Source: HGM04593 sp045646845
GTDB taxonomy: Bacteria > Bacteroidota > Bacteroidia > Bacteroidales > Bacteroidaceae
Direction: 5' to 3'
NCBI GenBank assembly: GCA_045646845.1
Contig: JAZRLO010000045.1
Coordinates: 1-64,000, forward strand
Length of the DNA: 64,000 nt
Below the pieces are notes generated by a model that ran no database searches, was not told the DNA's origin, and was given only the letters and a program-made list of their open reading frames with translations. The translations under genes were made by a program, and so were the position numbers. Below, piece by piece: positions 1 to 8,812 of this stretch (positions within the stretch are counted from its first letter, which is position 1; every line of letters starts with the position of its first letter).

Positions 1-1095
1 GTTAGGATAAAGGATATAGCGAATGCCCTTGAAATGTTCGCGCCTCTGCCGTTGCAGGACGGATTTGACAATGCCGGCTTGCAGATTGGATTAACAGAAG
101 CGGAAGTTGCAGGGGTTTTATTGTGTCTTGATGTGACCGAGGCCGTTGTTGACGAGGCCGTTGCATCGGGGTGCAATCTCATTGTGTCGCATCATCCGCT
201 GATTTTCTCTCCGCTGAAACGCATTACCGGTTCTAACTACATTGAGCGTTGTGTCATCAAGGCTCTGGCCAACGGTATTGCAATCTATTCGGCTCACACA
301 AATATTGACAATGCTCCGGGTGGGGTGAACTACCGTATTGCCGAGAAACTTGGTTTGCAGAATGTGCGTATTCTTGTTCCAAAGGAGGATGCGCTATTGA
401 AACTTGCGGTATATGTTCCTACATCGGCGGCCGATGCTGTGCGCAACGCGCTCTTTGCGGCGGGTTGTGGCAATATCGGTAACTACGACTCTTGCAGCTA
501 CAATGTCGATGGTTTTGGTACTTTCAAGGCCGGTGAAGGGTGCAATCCTTTCTGTGGCGAGGTGGGCGAGTTGCATCGCGAGCAGGAGGTGCGCATTGAG
601 ACTGTGTTGCCTGCATACCTCAAGAACAAGGTTATTGCGGCGTTGTTGAAGGCGCATCCATACGAGGAGCCTGCTTTCGACATCTACCAGTTGAAGAACA
701 GTTGGGGTAGTGTGGGCAGTGGTGTAATTGGTGAACTGCCTACCGAGTGTGACGAGGTGGAGTTCATGCAGTGCGTGAAGGAAAGGTTCAAAGTGGGCAG
801 TGTGCGCCACACTCCGTTGCTTGGCAAGGGGGTGAAACGTGTTGCTTTGTGCGGAGGTGCGGGCGGTTCGTTTGCAGGTGCTGCAATGGCTGCGGGTGCC
901 GATGTGTACATTACGGGCGAGGCGCGTTACCACGACCTCTTCAACTACACAGGCAAGATGGTGATGGCTGTGATTGGTCACTACGAGAGCGAGCAATATA
1001 CAATGGATATTTTCAGGGAGATTGTTGAAAGGGCTTGCCCGGGTGTGAAGGTGATGAAGACTACGGTAAACACCAACCCTGTAAACTATTTATAA
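1..1095 (+). CDS. Nif3-like dinuclear metal-centre protein (5' partial)
   Basis: The reading frame is open from base 1, and the residues before the first internal ATG (position 34) fit the usual Nif3 start (an IKDIANALE-type helix). The true start therefore lies left of the window and the ATG at 34 is only internal. Family marks seen: SHHPLIF near nt 187, HTNIDNAPGG near nt 296, and the C-terminal GHYESE, which together supply the His/Asp/Glu ligands of the di-metal site. The length (at least 364 aa) shows that it carries the middle YqfO/CutA-like insertion of the long Nif3 form. The biochemical role of Nif3 proteins is unsettled; annotation as 'GTP cyclohydrolase I type 2' is poorly supported. 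The next gene is its usual partner, about 100 bp downstream on the same strand. Confidence 0.93.
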   Translation, partial: VRIKDIANALEMFAPLPLQDGFDNAGLQIGLTEAEVAGVLLCLDVTEAVVDEAVASGCNLIVSHHPLIFSPLKRITGSNYIERCVIKALANGIAIYSAHTNIDNAPGGVNYRIAEKLGLQNVRILVPKEDALLKLAVYVPTSAADAVRNALFAAGCGNIGNYDSCSYNVDGFGTFKAGEGCNPFCGEVGELHREQEVRIETVLPAYLKNKVIAALLKAHPYEEPAFDIYQLKNSWGSVGSGVIGELPTECDEVEFMQCVKERFKVGSVRHTPLLGKGVKRVALCGGAGGSFAGAAMAAGADVYITGEARYHDLFNYTGKMVMAVIGHYESEQYTMDIFREIVERACPGVKVMKTTVNTNPVNYL

Positions 1096-1126
1096 AGAAT
1101 GTTTCATGTTGGGTGCGAATGGATGA

Positions 1127-1162
1127 GATTCTTCAGTCGCTTCGCTCCATGAGAATGACAAG
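1127..1162. repeat. Short dispersed intergenic repeat (TCGCTTCGCT type)
   Basis: The piece around GTCGCTTCGCTCCATGAG resembles a piece at 15520-15540 (GTCGCTTCGCTCTGTCGG). It lies between nif3 and the zinc-ribbon gene and encodes nothing. Such fragments are typical scraps of repeats scattered through genomes of this group. Confidence 0.45.
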
Positions 1163-1201
1163 ACGAAAGATAAATTATTAACACTTTAAATATATAAGAA
1201 A

Positions 1202-2020
1202 ATGGCAAAGAAAGATCCTTCTGAATACACAGTAGAAGAGAAGTTGAAGACCCTCTATGAGTTGCAGACAATCCTTTCGCAGATTGACGCGATAAAGATT
1301 CTGCGCGGTGAGCTTCCCTTGGAGGTTAAGGACCTCGAGGATGAGATTGTAGGTCTTGGCACACGTATCGAGAACATCACCAATGACATCAAGAACATCC
1401 GCGAGAACGTGGTTGGTTTCCGCGAGGAGATGGAGCAGGCCAAGAGAAGCATAGAGAAATACACATCTGACCAGAACAATGTACGCAATAACCGCGAGTT
1501 CGACCTCCTGAACAAGGAAATAGAGTACAACCGTCTGGTTATAGAGCACGATGAGAAGAAGATCAACGATGCTAAGCGTCAGGAGCAGCAGAAGAGTGAA
1601 GAGCTCGAGAGATCTACAAACATACTCGAGGAGCGCAAGAAGGACCTCGAGATGAAGAAGGCTGAACTTGAGGATATCGTTGCCGAGACAAAGGCCGAGG
1701 AGGAGAAACTCCGCGAGCAGGCACGTGACCTTGAACTCAACATCGAGCCACGCCTCTTGACATCATTCAAGCGCATCCGCAAGAGCTCACGCAACGGTCT
1801 CGGTATCGTTTATGTCGAGCGTGACGCATGTGCCGGCTGCTTCAGCAAGATTCCGCCCCAGCGTCAGATGGACATCCGCATGAGAAAGAAAATCATCGTT
1901 TGCGAGAACTGCGGCCGTATTATGATTGACCCTGAGCTTGCAGGTGTACAGCAGGAGAAGCCGGCAGAGGCTCCGGCACCAAAGCGTCGCGGTATCCGCC
2001 GTGCGGCTAAAGCCGAGTAA
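1202..2020 (+). CDS. Coiled-coil protein with C4 zinc ribbon
   Basis: A 272-aa cytosolic protein. Residues about 10-185 are rich in Glu, Lys and Arg with heptad-like spacing (long antiparallel coiled coil). The C-terminal part has CAGC and CENC knuckles about 25 residues apart, a C4 zinc ribbon, followed by an Ala/Pro/Lys/Arg tail. This is the DUF164/CT398-like family, which commonly follows nif3 in bacteria, as here. No enzymatic role is established; a nucleic-acid or secretion-apparatus adaptor role has been suggested for relatives. A strong terminator follows 25 bp after the stop, so nif3 and this gene look like a closed unit. Confidence 0.9.
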   Translation: MAKKDPSEYTVEEKLKTLYELQTILSQIDAIKILRGELPLEVKDLEDEIVGLGTRIENITNDIKNIRENVVGFREEMEQAKRSIEKYTSDQNNVRNNREFDLLNKEIEYNRLVIEHDEKKINDAKRQEQQKSEELERSTNILEERKKDLEMKKAELEDIVAETKAEEEKLREQARDLELNIEPRLLTSFKRIRKSSRNGLGIVYVERDACAGCFSKIPPQRQMDIRMRKKIIVCENCGRIMIDPELAGVQQEKPAEAPAPKRRGIRRAAKAE

Positions 2021-2045
2021 AAACGGTTGAAAATGTATATTTAAG

Positions 2046-2081
2046 AAACTGCTATGTCATTTTGGGCATAGCAGTTTTTTT
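2046..2081 (+). terminator. Rho-independent terminator
   Basis: An 11-bp perfect stem (AAACTGCTATG at 2046-2056 with CATAGCAGTTT at 2067-2077), a 10-nt loop, then a run of T. It ends the nif3/zinc-ribbon unit. Confidence 0.9.
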
Positions 2082-2274
2082 ATGACTGGACTTTTTAAGG
2101 AGAAAGCGGCTCTCAACTGATGTTTTCCTGGCAGTTTATTGCCATTGATGGCGATAAAACCCGTAGATACCCTTGCTCTATGGTTTAACTATTTTTGTTC
2201 AAAAATGCTTTTGTTTGTTAAATAATCATTGCAGATTAGGGAAGGTTTGTGAAATTATACTACTTTTACACATC

Positions 2275-2931
2275 ATGAGCGAAGAGAAAATTTACACACA
2301 GAAAGAGGAGAAGCTCAATATAATTTCCCATGGCGCAGGAATAGTCATAGCTATTGCTGTGGGTGCATTCTTCATTTGTGAGACAATAGCGCGAGGAGGC
2401 GACACCGTTTCAATCACAAGCTTAGTTCTTTACACATTGGGAATGATGTCATCATACATTTTCTCAACGGCTTACCACGCGGCTGAACCGGGAACGCAGA
2501 AACGGCGCAGGCTGCGCAAGTTCGACCACGCTGCCATATACTGGTATATTGCAGGAAGCTACTCCCCGGTAACGCTTATGGCTATGCGCGACAGCGGCTG
2601 GTGGGGATGGGGAATATTCATTTTCTGTTGGTTGTGCGCTATAGTAGGAACTTCGCTCAGCCTTTACAGTCTGAAGAAACAGAGCTATCTTGCGACCATA
2701 TGTTACGTACTCATGGGACTGACGATACTTGTCGCCATGAGACAGTTCTATGACGCAGTTCCGTTGCCGGTATTCCTGTGGGTCATTGGCGAAGGTGTCG
2801 CATACATAACGGGTGCGCTGCTCTACAGCCTGCACAAGGTGAAATATACCCATTCAGTATTCCACCTGTTCGTGCTTCTCGGCACATTCTGCCACATGAT
2901 GGCTGTGTGGGGCATTATTGAAATGCTGTAA
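2275..2931 (+). CDS. Hemolysin III / PAQR-family membrane protein
   Basis: I chose the ATG at 2275 (218 aa) because the sequence from MSEEKIYTQKEEKLN matches the family start, while the upstream extension does not. Seven hydrophobic segments can be seen. PAQR signature pieces are present: HGAG near residue 19, STAYH in the second segment, FDHAAIYWYIAGSYSPV in the middle, and HSVFHLFVLLGTFCH in the last segment, giving the Ser/His/Asp zinc-site residues. Bacterial relatives (YqfA/TrhA) act in membrane energy and fluidity homeostasis; true haemolysin activity is doubtful. It appears to be transcribed alone. Confidence 0.92.
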   Translation: MSEEKIYTQKEEKLNIISHGAGIVIAIAVGAFFICETIARGGDTVSITSLVLYTLGMMSSYIFSTAYHAAEPGTQKRRRLRKFDHAAIYWYIAGSYSPVTLMAMRDSGWWGWGIFIFCWLCAIVGTSLSLYSLKKQSYLATICYVLMGLTILVAMRQFYDAVPLPVFLWVIGEGVAYITGALLYSLHKVKYTHSVFHLFVLLGTFCHMMAVWGIIEML

Positions 2932-3060
2932 AATTGCTCCAAGAGAACACTTGACTGTACCGACATATTGCAATAAGTATTCCATTTAATTGCTTTATTG
3001 AGATTAAAAAAGTAATTTCGCATAATGATTGCGCCTTTGTTGCGCGAATATGACTGCTAT

Positions 3061-4071
3061 ATGATAAATTGCTTTGATAATTATCAGTTACTGAAACATA
3101 ATACATTCGGCATTGAGGCCAGGACACGACTTTTTGTCGAATTCAGTACAGAGGAGGAGATTGCCGGCTTTATTGCAAACGGATTTGAAGGTGACTCTCT
3201 GGTAATAGGCGGTGGCAGCAATCTGCTTTTTGCCGGGGATTTCAACGGGGTGATATTCCACTCGGATATTAAGAGCATTGAACGTATCGGTGAAGATGAA
3301 AACGATGTGCTGTTGCGTGTCGGGAGCGGAGTGAACTGGGACGAGTTGGTCGCATATACCGTCGGAGAGGGGCTTTACGGCCTTGAAAACCTTTCGCTTA
3401 TCCCCGGTGAGGTCGGCGCAAGTGCAGTACAGAATGTGGGAGCTTATGGAGTAGAGGCCGGAGACCTCATAGAAAAGGTGGAGACCGTTGCACTGAGCGA
3501 TGCGTCAAGGCATGTGTTTACAAAAGAGGAATGCCGGTTCGCATACCGATACAGCATATTCAAGGACGAGGAGAAGGGCAAACATGTGGTCACATACGTG
3601 ACATACCGTCTCAAGAAGAACGCGCCTTTCAAGCTGTCATACGGAAACCTTAAAGACAAAGTAAATGAACTGGGCGGAGAAACGCTTGCCAACGTGCGCC
3701 GTGCCGTATGCGAGATACGCCGTGCAAAATTGCCCGATCCCGCAGAGATGGGAAGTGCAGGCAGCTTCTTCATGAACCCTATCGTGACAGCCCGGAAAGC
3801 TGACGAACTGCGTGCGCAGTACCCGACAATGCCGTGTTATCCGCTTCCCGACGGCAATGTAAAGTTGTCTGCCGGGTGGATGATAGAGCAATGCGGCTGG
3901 AAGGAGAAGCCACACAAGAATGTGGGTGTGTATCGTCATCAGGCACTGGTTGTAGTAAACCTGGGCGGTGCAAAGGGATGCGACGTAATCGCGTTCGCCA
4001 AGGAGGTGGTTGCATCCGTAACAGAAAAGTTCGGAGTGCAGCTCAATATGGAGGTAAATGTGATAGAGTAA
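3061..4071 (+). CDS. murB: UDP-N-acetylenolpyruvoylglucosamine reductase
   Basis: 336 aa from the ATG at 3061; an upstream in-frame ATG at 3025 would add 12 residues outside the family pattern. The enzyme makes UDP-MurNAc by NADPH-dependent reduction in the cytoplasm. Seen: the FAD-binding VIGGGSNLLF, SLIPGEVGASAVQNVGAYG, the RFAYRYS Tyr-Arg pair of type I MurB, GSAGSFFMNP holding the catalytic Ser, and a C-terminal MEVNVIE that supplies the final acidic residue. The length and the FAYR-type motif place it in the E. coli-like type I group. The stop is only 4 bp before the next gene, so the two are probably co-transcribed. Confidence 0.97.
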   Translation: MINCFDNYQLLKHNTFGIEARTRLFVEFSTEEEIAGFIANGFEGDSLVIGGGSNLLFAGDFNGVIFHSDIKSIERIGEDENDVLLRVGSGVNWDELVAYTVGEGLYGLENLSLIPGEVGASAVQNVGAYGVEAGDLIEKVETVALSDASRHVFTKEECRFAYRYSIFKDEEKGKHVVTYVTYRLKKNAPFKLSYGNLKDKVNELGGETLANVRRAVCEIRRAKLPDPAEMGSAGSFFMNPIVTARKADELRAQYPTMPCYPLPDGNVKLSAGWMIEQCGWKEKPHKNVGVYRHQALVVVNLGGAKGCDVIAFAKEVVASVTEKFGVQLNMEVNVIE

Positions 4072-4075
4072 AACC

Positions 4076-4837
4076 ATGAAACTGAAATTCTTAGGCACCG
4101 GCACATCGACCGGCGTCCCCGAAATAGGATGCAAGTGCGAAGTCTGCACTTCGTCAGACCCACGCGACAGACGATTGCGCTGTTCGGCTTTATTGGAAGA
4201 CAAGGGTACTACGATACTCATAGATTGTGGCCCGGACTTTCGTGAACAGATGCTCAGTGCAGATGTGAAGAATATCGATGCACTGCTCATGACTCACAAG
4301 CATTATGACCATATCATAGGTATTGACGACCTGAGGCCATATACAAGAAACAAAGAGCTGCCGATTTATGCCGACCGCGAAACGGAGATGCAGATAAGAG
4401 CCTTCTTCCCATACTGCTTCGGAAGAATAAAATACCCCGGAGTTGCCAACATATGTATAGTCCCGGTTTCAGACAAAAGCTGTTTCAGAGTCGGTAACAT
4501 AGACGTAACACCCATCCGCGTGTTCCATGGAATGTTTCCGATAACGGCATACAGGTTCGGCAAACTTGCATATATAACAGACATGAGTTATATAGAGCCG
4601 GGAGAACTGGAGAAACTTGAAGGTGTTGAAGTTCTTGTAATAAACGCACTCCGCTTCTCCAAACCGCACAAGACTCACCAGACAGTCTTGGAAGCCTTGC
4701 AGGTTGTGGAAAGGTTAAAGCCGAGAGAGGTATATTTCACGCACATGATGCACCACATCGGTTTGCATGCGAAGATTGAAAAATGCCTTCCCGAGGGCGT
4801 GCATCTTGCATATGACGGCCTTGAAATTGATATTTAA
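4076..4837 (+). CDS. MBL-fold metal-dependent hydrolase (PhnP-like)
   Basis: 253 aa. It starts with the beta-lactamase-fold opening MKLKFLGTGTSTGVPEIGC. The metal-binding THKHYDH (HxHxDH) lies near residue 74, and further ligands are seen in FHGM, YITDMSY and the late HMMHH. The GCKCEVC cluster near residue 18 is the structural zinc knuckle of PhnP-type proteins, which act as cyclic phosphodiesterases. The true substrate here is not known. It follows murB by 4 bp, a pairing that need not be functional. Confidence 0.9.
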   Translation: MKLKFLGTGTSTGVPEIGCKCEVCTSSDPRDRRLRCSALLEDKGTTILIDCGPDFREQMLSADVKNIDALLMTHKHYDHIIGIDDLRPYTRNKELPIYADRETEMQIRAFFPYCFGRIKYPGVANICIVPVSDKSCFRVGNIDVTPIRVFHGMFPITAYRFGKLAYITDMSYIEPGELEKLEGVEVLVINALRFSKPHKTHQTVLEALQVVERLKPREVYFTHMMHHIGLHAKIEKCLPEGVHLAYDGLEIDI

Positions 4838-4969
4838 AGGAACCCCCATTCTGTAAATATCAATCAGCATACAACATGCAATGAATAAATAAACGATTAC
4901 CCGGTAGGGCATCATATAAGATAGGATAGCACTGACATCGGAGTGCTTTACTGAGAATATCGTAATACT

Positions 4970-6130
4970 GTGAAACTTCATATATTCAACCCTGAAAATG
5001 ACCTTGCGCTTGCTGACGGAAGCGCTAATTATCGTGCTCCGCAATATGCGGAGCAGATTGCTTACGATCTTGCGACACTGCCACTATGGTATGCACCGGT
5101 CGGCGATGCCGTATTGCTGCCGGGAGAGGGACACTGCCAATATTACGACTCTGTTTCAGCCATTTTTGACATTGCTGCGCCATACGGCGAGGAAAACAGG
5201 AGTGTTGTCACAGGAGCGGTTCCCTGGGGGTGGAGCGCGCAGATTAAAAGACGTTTAAAGCAAACAGGTGTCAAGGATGCCGCGTTGCCAAGCGACGAGG
5301 CTGTTGAAACCATACGCAAGCTATCGAACCGACAATCATCCATAGAAATACTTTCGCGATTGAGAAAGAGGGGTGTGGAGACGCCTCCGTTGCCATGCTA
5401 TTTTACAGAGATGTCCGATGTGGCCGAGTATATATGTAGCCGCGAACGTTCTGTGGTAAAAGCTCCATGGTCGGGCAGCGGAAAAGGAATTCTGTGGGGA
5501 ATAGGACGTGTGGAACCACCAATGGAGAACTTCTGCAAAGGAATAATCAGACGTCAAGGCGGCGTAGTCTGTGAGGAGTTTCTCGACTGTGTAAAGGAGT
5601 TCGCTATGGAGTTCTTCGTTTCCGGAGCAAAGGTCTCATTTGCAGGATATTCGCTATTCAGTACCGTGAAAGGCGGCTATTCGGGTAACATGTTGGCTGC
5701 CGACGGCGAAATAGAGGAAATACTTGAGCGTTATCTTTCTGCAGAGCAAATAATAAAAGTCAAGGATGCTCTGGAAGAAATTCTGTGCGGAATGCTGTCA
5801 GGCACAGGTTATGAGGGATATTTGGGTGTTGATATGATGATATATAAAACAGAGACAGGGCTCGCGCTTAACCCATGCATGGAGCTGAACCTGAGGATGA
5901 ATATGGGCCTTGTTTCACGCATCTTCTACGACAGATTTGTTGTGTCGGGGCGTAGTGGACGTTACACCGTCGAGTTCCACAAATGCCGGGGCGAAGCCTT
6001 GCGCGCACACGAATCGTACACTAAAGAATATCCGCTCCAACTTGATAACGGCAGGATATCAAAGGGGTATCTGAACTTGAACCCGGTAACGGAAAACAAC
6101 AATTACATCGCTTATGTGGTTGTGGAATAA
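4970..6130 (+). CDS. ATP-grasp-like protein of unknown function
   Basis: 386 aa. The start is a GTG at 4970: an in-frame TGA at 4952 rules out any earlier start, and MKLHIFNPENDLALADG is a plausible N-terminus. The middle and end look like an ATP-grasp fold: VVKAPWSGSGKGI (nucleotide-loop-like) near residue 163, CEEFLDCVKEFAMEFFV near 200, YLGVDMMIY and an acidic/Asn-rich LNPCMELNLRMNMG near 310, in the place of the Mg-binding residues. ATP-grasp enzymes ligate carboxylates to amines or thiols. I recognise neither substrate nor named family. It stands alone between murB/MBL and the peptidase operon. Confidence 0.7.
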   Translation: MKLHIFNPENDLALADGSANYRAPQYAEQIAYDLATLPLWYAPVGDAVLLPGEGHCQYYDSVSAIFDIAAPYGEENRSVVTGAVPWGWSAQIKRRLKQTGVKDAALPSDEAVETIRKLSNRQSSIEILSRLRKRGVETPPLPCYFTEMSDVAEYICSRERSVVKAPWSGSGKGILWGIGRVEPPMENFCKGIIRRQGGVVCEEFLDCVKEFAMEFFVSGAKVSFAGYSLFSTVKGGYSGNMLAADGEIEEILERYLSAEQIIKVKDALEEILCGMLSGTGYEGYLGVDMMIYKTETGLALNPCMELNLRMNMGLVSRIFYDRFVVSGRSGRYTVEFHKCRGEALRAHESYTKEYPLQLDNGRISKGYLNLNPVTENNNYIAYVVVE

Positions 6131-6192
6131 ATTTTTACACGACAACTGTTTATAAAAAACGCTAATTGTTCTTTTTTTACACAACTTCTTTT

Positions 6193-6200
6193 TATCTTCG
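6193..6200 (+). promoter_or_regulatory. -7 box TATCTTCG before the M24 peptidase operon
   Basis: TATCTTCG matches the Bacteroidota TAnnTTTG -7 element. A TTG at 6166 is 24 bp upstream, slightly too far for the ideal spacing. It precedes the peptidase ATG at 6263. Confidence 0.45.
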
Positions 6201-6262
6201 CATGAATGGAACGGGAGCACGTGTTCCTCTCTATCATTTGCACGATATATTTGAATGCCATT

Positions 6263-8041
6263 ATGGATATGATTAAGGAAAGACTGGAAAGACTGCGCGG
6301 CTTCATGCATGAGCATGGCCAGAGCGCGTTCGTTGTTGTAAGCAGCGACCCCCACAGCAGTGAATATGTAGCAGACTGTTGGAAATCACGCGAATGGATT
6401 TCCGGCTTCGACGGCTCTGCAGGAACCGTTGTAGTGACCAAGGAGAAAGCCTGCCTGTGGACCGATTCGCGTTATTGGTTGGCAGCCGGAATCTCGCTTG
6501 AGGGCACAGGCATAGAATTGATGAAAGACGGCCTTCCCGAAACACTATCCATAGCAGAATGGTTGTGTAGCAACCTTTCCGAAGGTGATGTCGTGGGCCT
6601 TGACGGCAAGGTATGTTCCATAGCGGAGGTAAAGGCATGGAGCGAACTCTTTTCGGAACATGGCATAAATGTGGATGCCTCGACAGATCCATTTGCGGAA
6701 ATTTGGGACGGACGCCCGTCTGTTCCGGCAGGCGAAGCTTTTGTGCTGCCGATGGAATTCTGCGGCGAAAGTGCCGGCGACAAGATTGCACGTCTGCGTG
6801 CCGCATTGGCAGCCAAAGAAGCAGACGGCATGCTCGTAACGATGCTCGATGAGGTCGCATGGTTGACCAATCTCCGCGGCAGTGACGTTGAGTACAACCC
6901 GGTCGTTGTTGCATACATGATGGTTACGTCCGACAATGCGACATTGTACGTCAACAAGGAGAAGATTGCAGCCGACGTGAAGGCATATCTCGAAGAGGAG
7001 GGTATCGCCATTGCCCCATACGAAAACGTTTGGCAGGCACTCGGGTCGTACCCCCACGGAACACTTCTTGTCCAGCCTAACCGCTGCAACCGCGCGGTGC
7101 TGGAGAACCTGAACGGGAATTGCGTCCCAGTGTATGTAGATTCTCCGGTCGCAATGATGAAGGCTGTAAAGAACAGCGTTGAGATTGCCGGCTTCGAGGA
7201 TGCCATGCTCAGCGAAGGCGTGGCAATGGTGAAGTTGCTCAACTGGCTGAAGCCGGCGGTAAAGAGTGGCACTGTCACCGAACTCGACGTTGATGCAAAG
7301 CTTACAGAGTTCCGTTCCGTTGACGAGACTTTCAGAGGACTCAGTTTTTCTACTATAGCCGCATATGGCAAGAATGCTGCCATTGTACACTATGAACCTA
7401 CTGCAGAATCCAATGCAACGCTCGAGCAGAAAGGGCTCCTGCTTCTTGACTGCGGAGGACAGTACATAAACGGAACAACCGATATAACACGTACAATACC
7501 GCTTGGCGAGCTGACACAAGAGGAAAAAGAGGATTATACACGCGTCCTGCGCGGACACATATCACTTGCAATGGCGAAATTCCCCAAAGGAACTTGCGGT
7601 ACTCAGTTAGATGTACTTGCCCGCCAATGGCTGTGGCAGGCAGGTGAGAACTATCTGCATGGTACAGGGCATGGAGTAGGGCATTTCCTGAACGTTCATG
7701 AAGGCCCACACCAGATAAGGATGAACAATGTGCCGGCACCGCTTCTGCCGGGAATGACCGTTACCAACGAACCCGGGCTATACAAGGCAGAGCGTCACGG
7801 AATACGAATAGAGAACACTATGGTGGTAAAAGAGTTTTGCGAGAGCGAGTTCGGACAATTCTATGCACTTGAACCGCTTACTCTTTGCCCGATAGATACT
7901 GAACCTATTATTCCAGAGCTTCTCGGCGATGATGCACGCGAATACCTGAACGACTATCATACAGTTGTATTCGGCAAGCTCTCACCGCATCTTTCCGGCG
8001 CGGAACTTGAGTTCCTGAAACAGGCTTGCAGGCCCATCTGA
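6263..8041 (+). CDS. Aminopeptidase P family (M24) peptidase
   Basis: 592 aa from ATG 6263 (an earlier ATG at 6206 gives an unlike, hydrophobic leader). It has three parts: two creatinase-type N-terminal domains (about 1-300), the pita-bread M24 catalytic domain (about 310-530) and a C-terminal extension, as in the large eukaryote-like APP form. Metal ligands are visible: two Asp in LLDCGGQY...GTTDITRT, His in GTGHGVGHFLNVHEGP, Glu in TNEPGLY and Glu in IRIENT. It should remove N-terminal residues before proline, in the cytosol, as no signal peptide is seen. It is first in a tight operon with 2-bp and 1-bp gaps to the next two genes. Confidence 0.95.
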   Translation: MDMIKERLERLRGFMHEHGQSAFVVVSSDPHSSEYVADCWKSREWISGFDGSAGTVVVTKEKACLWTDSRYWLAAGISLEGTGIELMKDGLPETLSIAEWLCSNLSEGDVVGLDGKVCSIAEVKAWSELFSEHGINVDASTDPFAEIWDGRPSVPAGEAFVLPMEFCGESAGDKIARLRAALAAKEADGMLVTMLDEVAWLTNLRGSDVEYNPVVVAYMMVTSDNATLYVNKEKIAADVKAYLEEEGIAIAPYENVWQALGSYPHGTLLVQPNRCNRAVLENLNGNCVPVYVDSPVAMMKAVKNSVEIAGFEDAMLSEGVAMVKLLNWLKPAVKSGTVTELDVDAKLTEFRSVDETFRGLSFSTIAAYGKNAAIVHYEPTAESNATLEQKGLLLLDCGGQYINGTTDITRTIPLGELTQEEKEDYTRVLRGHISLAMAKFPKGTCGTQLDVLARQWLWQAGENYLHGTGHGVGHFLNVHEGPHQIRMNNVPAPLLPGMTVTNEPGLYKAERHGIRIENTMVVKEFCESEFGQFYALEPLTLCPIDTEPIIPELLGDDAREYLNDYHTVVFGKLSPHLSGAELEFLKQACRPI

Positions 8042-8043
8042 AC

Positions 8044-8811
8044 ATGAACAGACTGCTGTTGCTTGCACTATTGCCGTTGTTTTTCTCCTGTGTCACGCAA
8101 GAGAAAATACACCGGGCTGAACTTATTGCGCACGCAGGTGGCGCCATTGACGGTTATGTCTATACAAATTCTCTCGAAGCACTTGAAAATGCCGTGAATA
8201 ATGGATATGGGTTCGTTGAAATCGACTTAATGTTCACAAGCGACAGCGTACTTGTGGCAGCGCACTCATGGAGTGATTTCAACCGCATGACAGGGCACGC
8301 GGAGTGGGGTGACAGCATACCCTCTTTAGCTCATTTCTCGGCACAGAAGATTCACGGCCGTTACACACCGATGACCGCAGAGAAGATAAACGACTACTTC
8401 ATGCGGAACAGGAATATATATCTGGTGACTGACAAGGTTTCCGACCCGGATATTCTTGCACGGTACTTCCCGGACTTGCGGGAGCGCATGGTAGTTGAGG
8501 CATTCTCGTACAACGACTACAGGGAATTGGTTGCGCAAAGATATTACAGGGTACTGTATTCATGCATGGCGGAAGACCTCTCTTCGGCTTTGATTAAAAA
8601 CCTGCTTTTCGACAAGTTGTTTGCCGGTGAACGCATTGAATGGATAGCACTGCATACAAGCGCGTATAGCCACCCTATGTTCAGGTTCCTCGACAAAGTA
8701 CGCCGTTTCAAGGTCGCACTCTTCACTGTTGACAACTATAACGAGATATCTCCCGAACAACTAGAGAGGGCTGGAATGATATACACGAACACACTGTTGC
8801 CTGAAAAGTAA
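8044..8811 (+). CDS. GDPD-like lipoprotein
   Basis: 255 aa from ATG 8044, directly after the peptidase stop. An ATG at 8026 is possible but would place six residues before a clean lipoprotein signal. The signal MNRLLLLALLPLFFSC ends in a lipobox Cys, so the protein is lipid-anchored. Following it are IAHAGG, an NSLEALENAV helix, FVEIDLMFTSDSVLVAAHSW and a late ALFTVDN, the order of catalytic His, Glu, Asp and second His in glycerophosphodiester phosphodiesterases. The canonical HRG is HAG here. Likely role: cleavage of a phosphodiester in the periplasm; the substrate is unknown. Confidence 0.8.
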   Translation: MNRLLLLALLPLFFSCVTQEKIHRAELIAHAGGAIDGYVYTNSLEALENAVNNGYGFVEIDLMFTSDSVLVAAHSWSDFNRMTGHAEWGDSIPSLAHFSAQKIHGRYTPMTAEKINDYFMRNRNIYLVTDKVSDPDILARYFPDLRERMVVEAFSYNDYRELVAQRYYRVLYSCMAEDLSSALIKNLLFDKLFAGERIEWIALHTSAYSHPMFRFLDKVRRFKVALFTVDNYNEISPEQLERAGMIYTNTLLPEK

Positions 8812-8812
8812 T

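Noticed and set aside
394..996. 200-codon antisense ORF within the nif3 gene
   Set aside because: It has a His/Arg-rich composition typical of antisense shadows; the sense strand is a well-known family.
2082..2274. Possible tRNA or small RNA gene in the gap
   Set aside because: No cloverleaf, TTCGA-type T-loop or CCA end was found on either strand.
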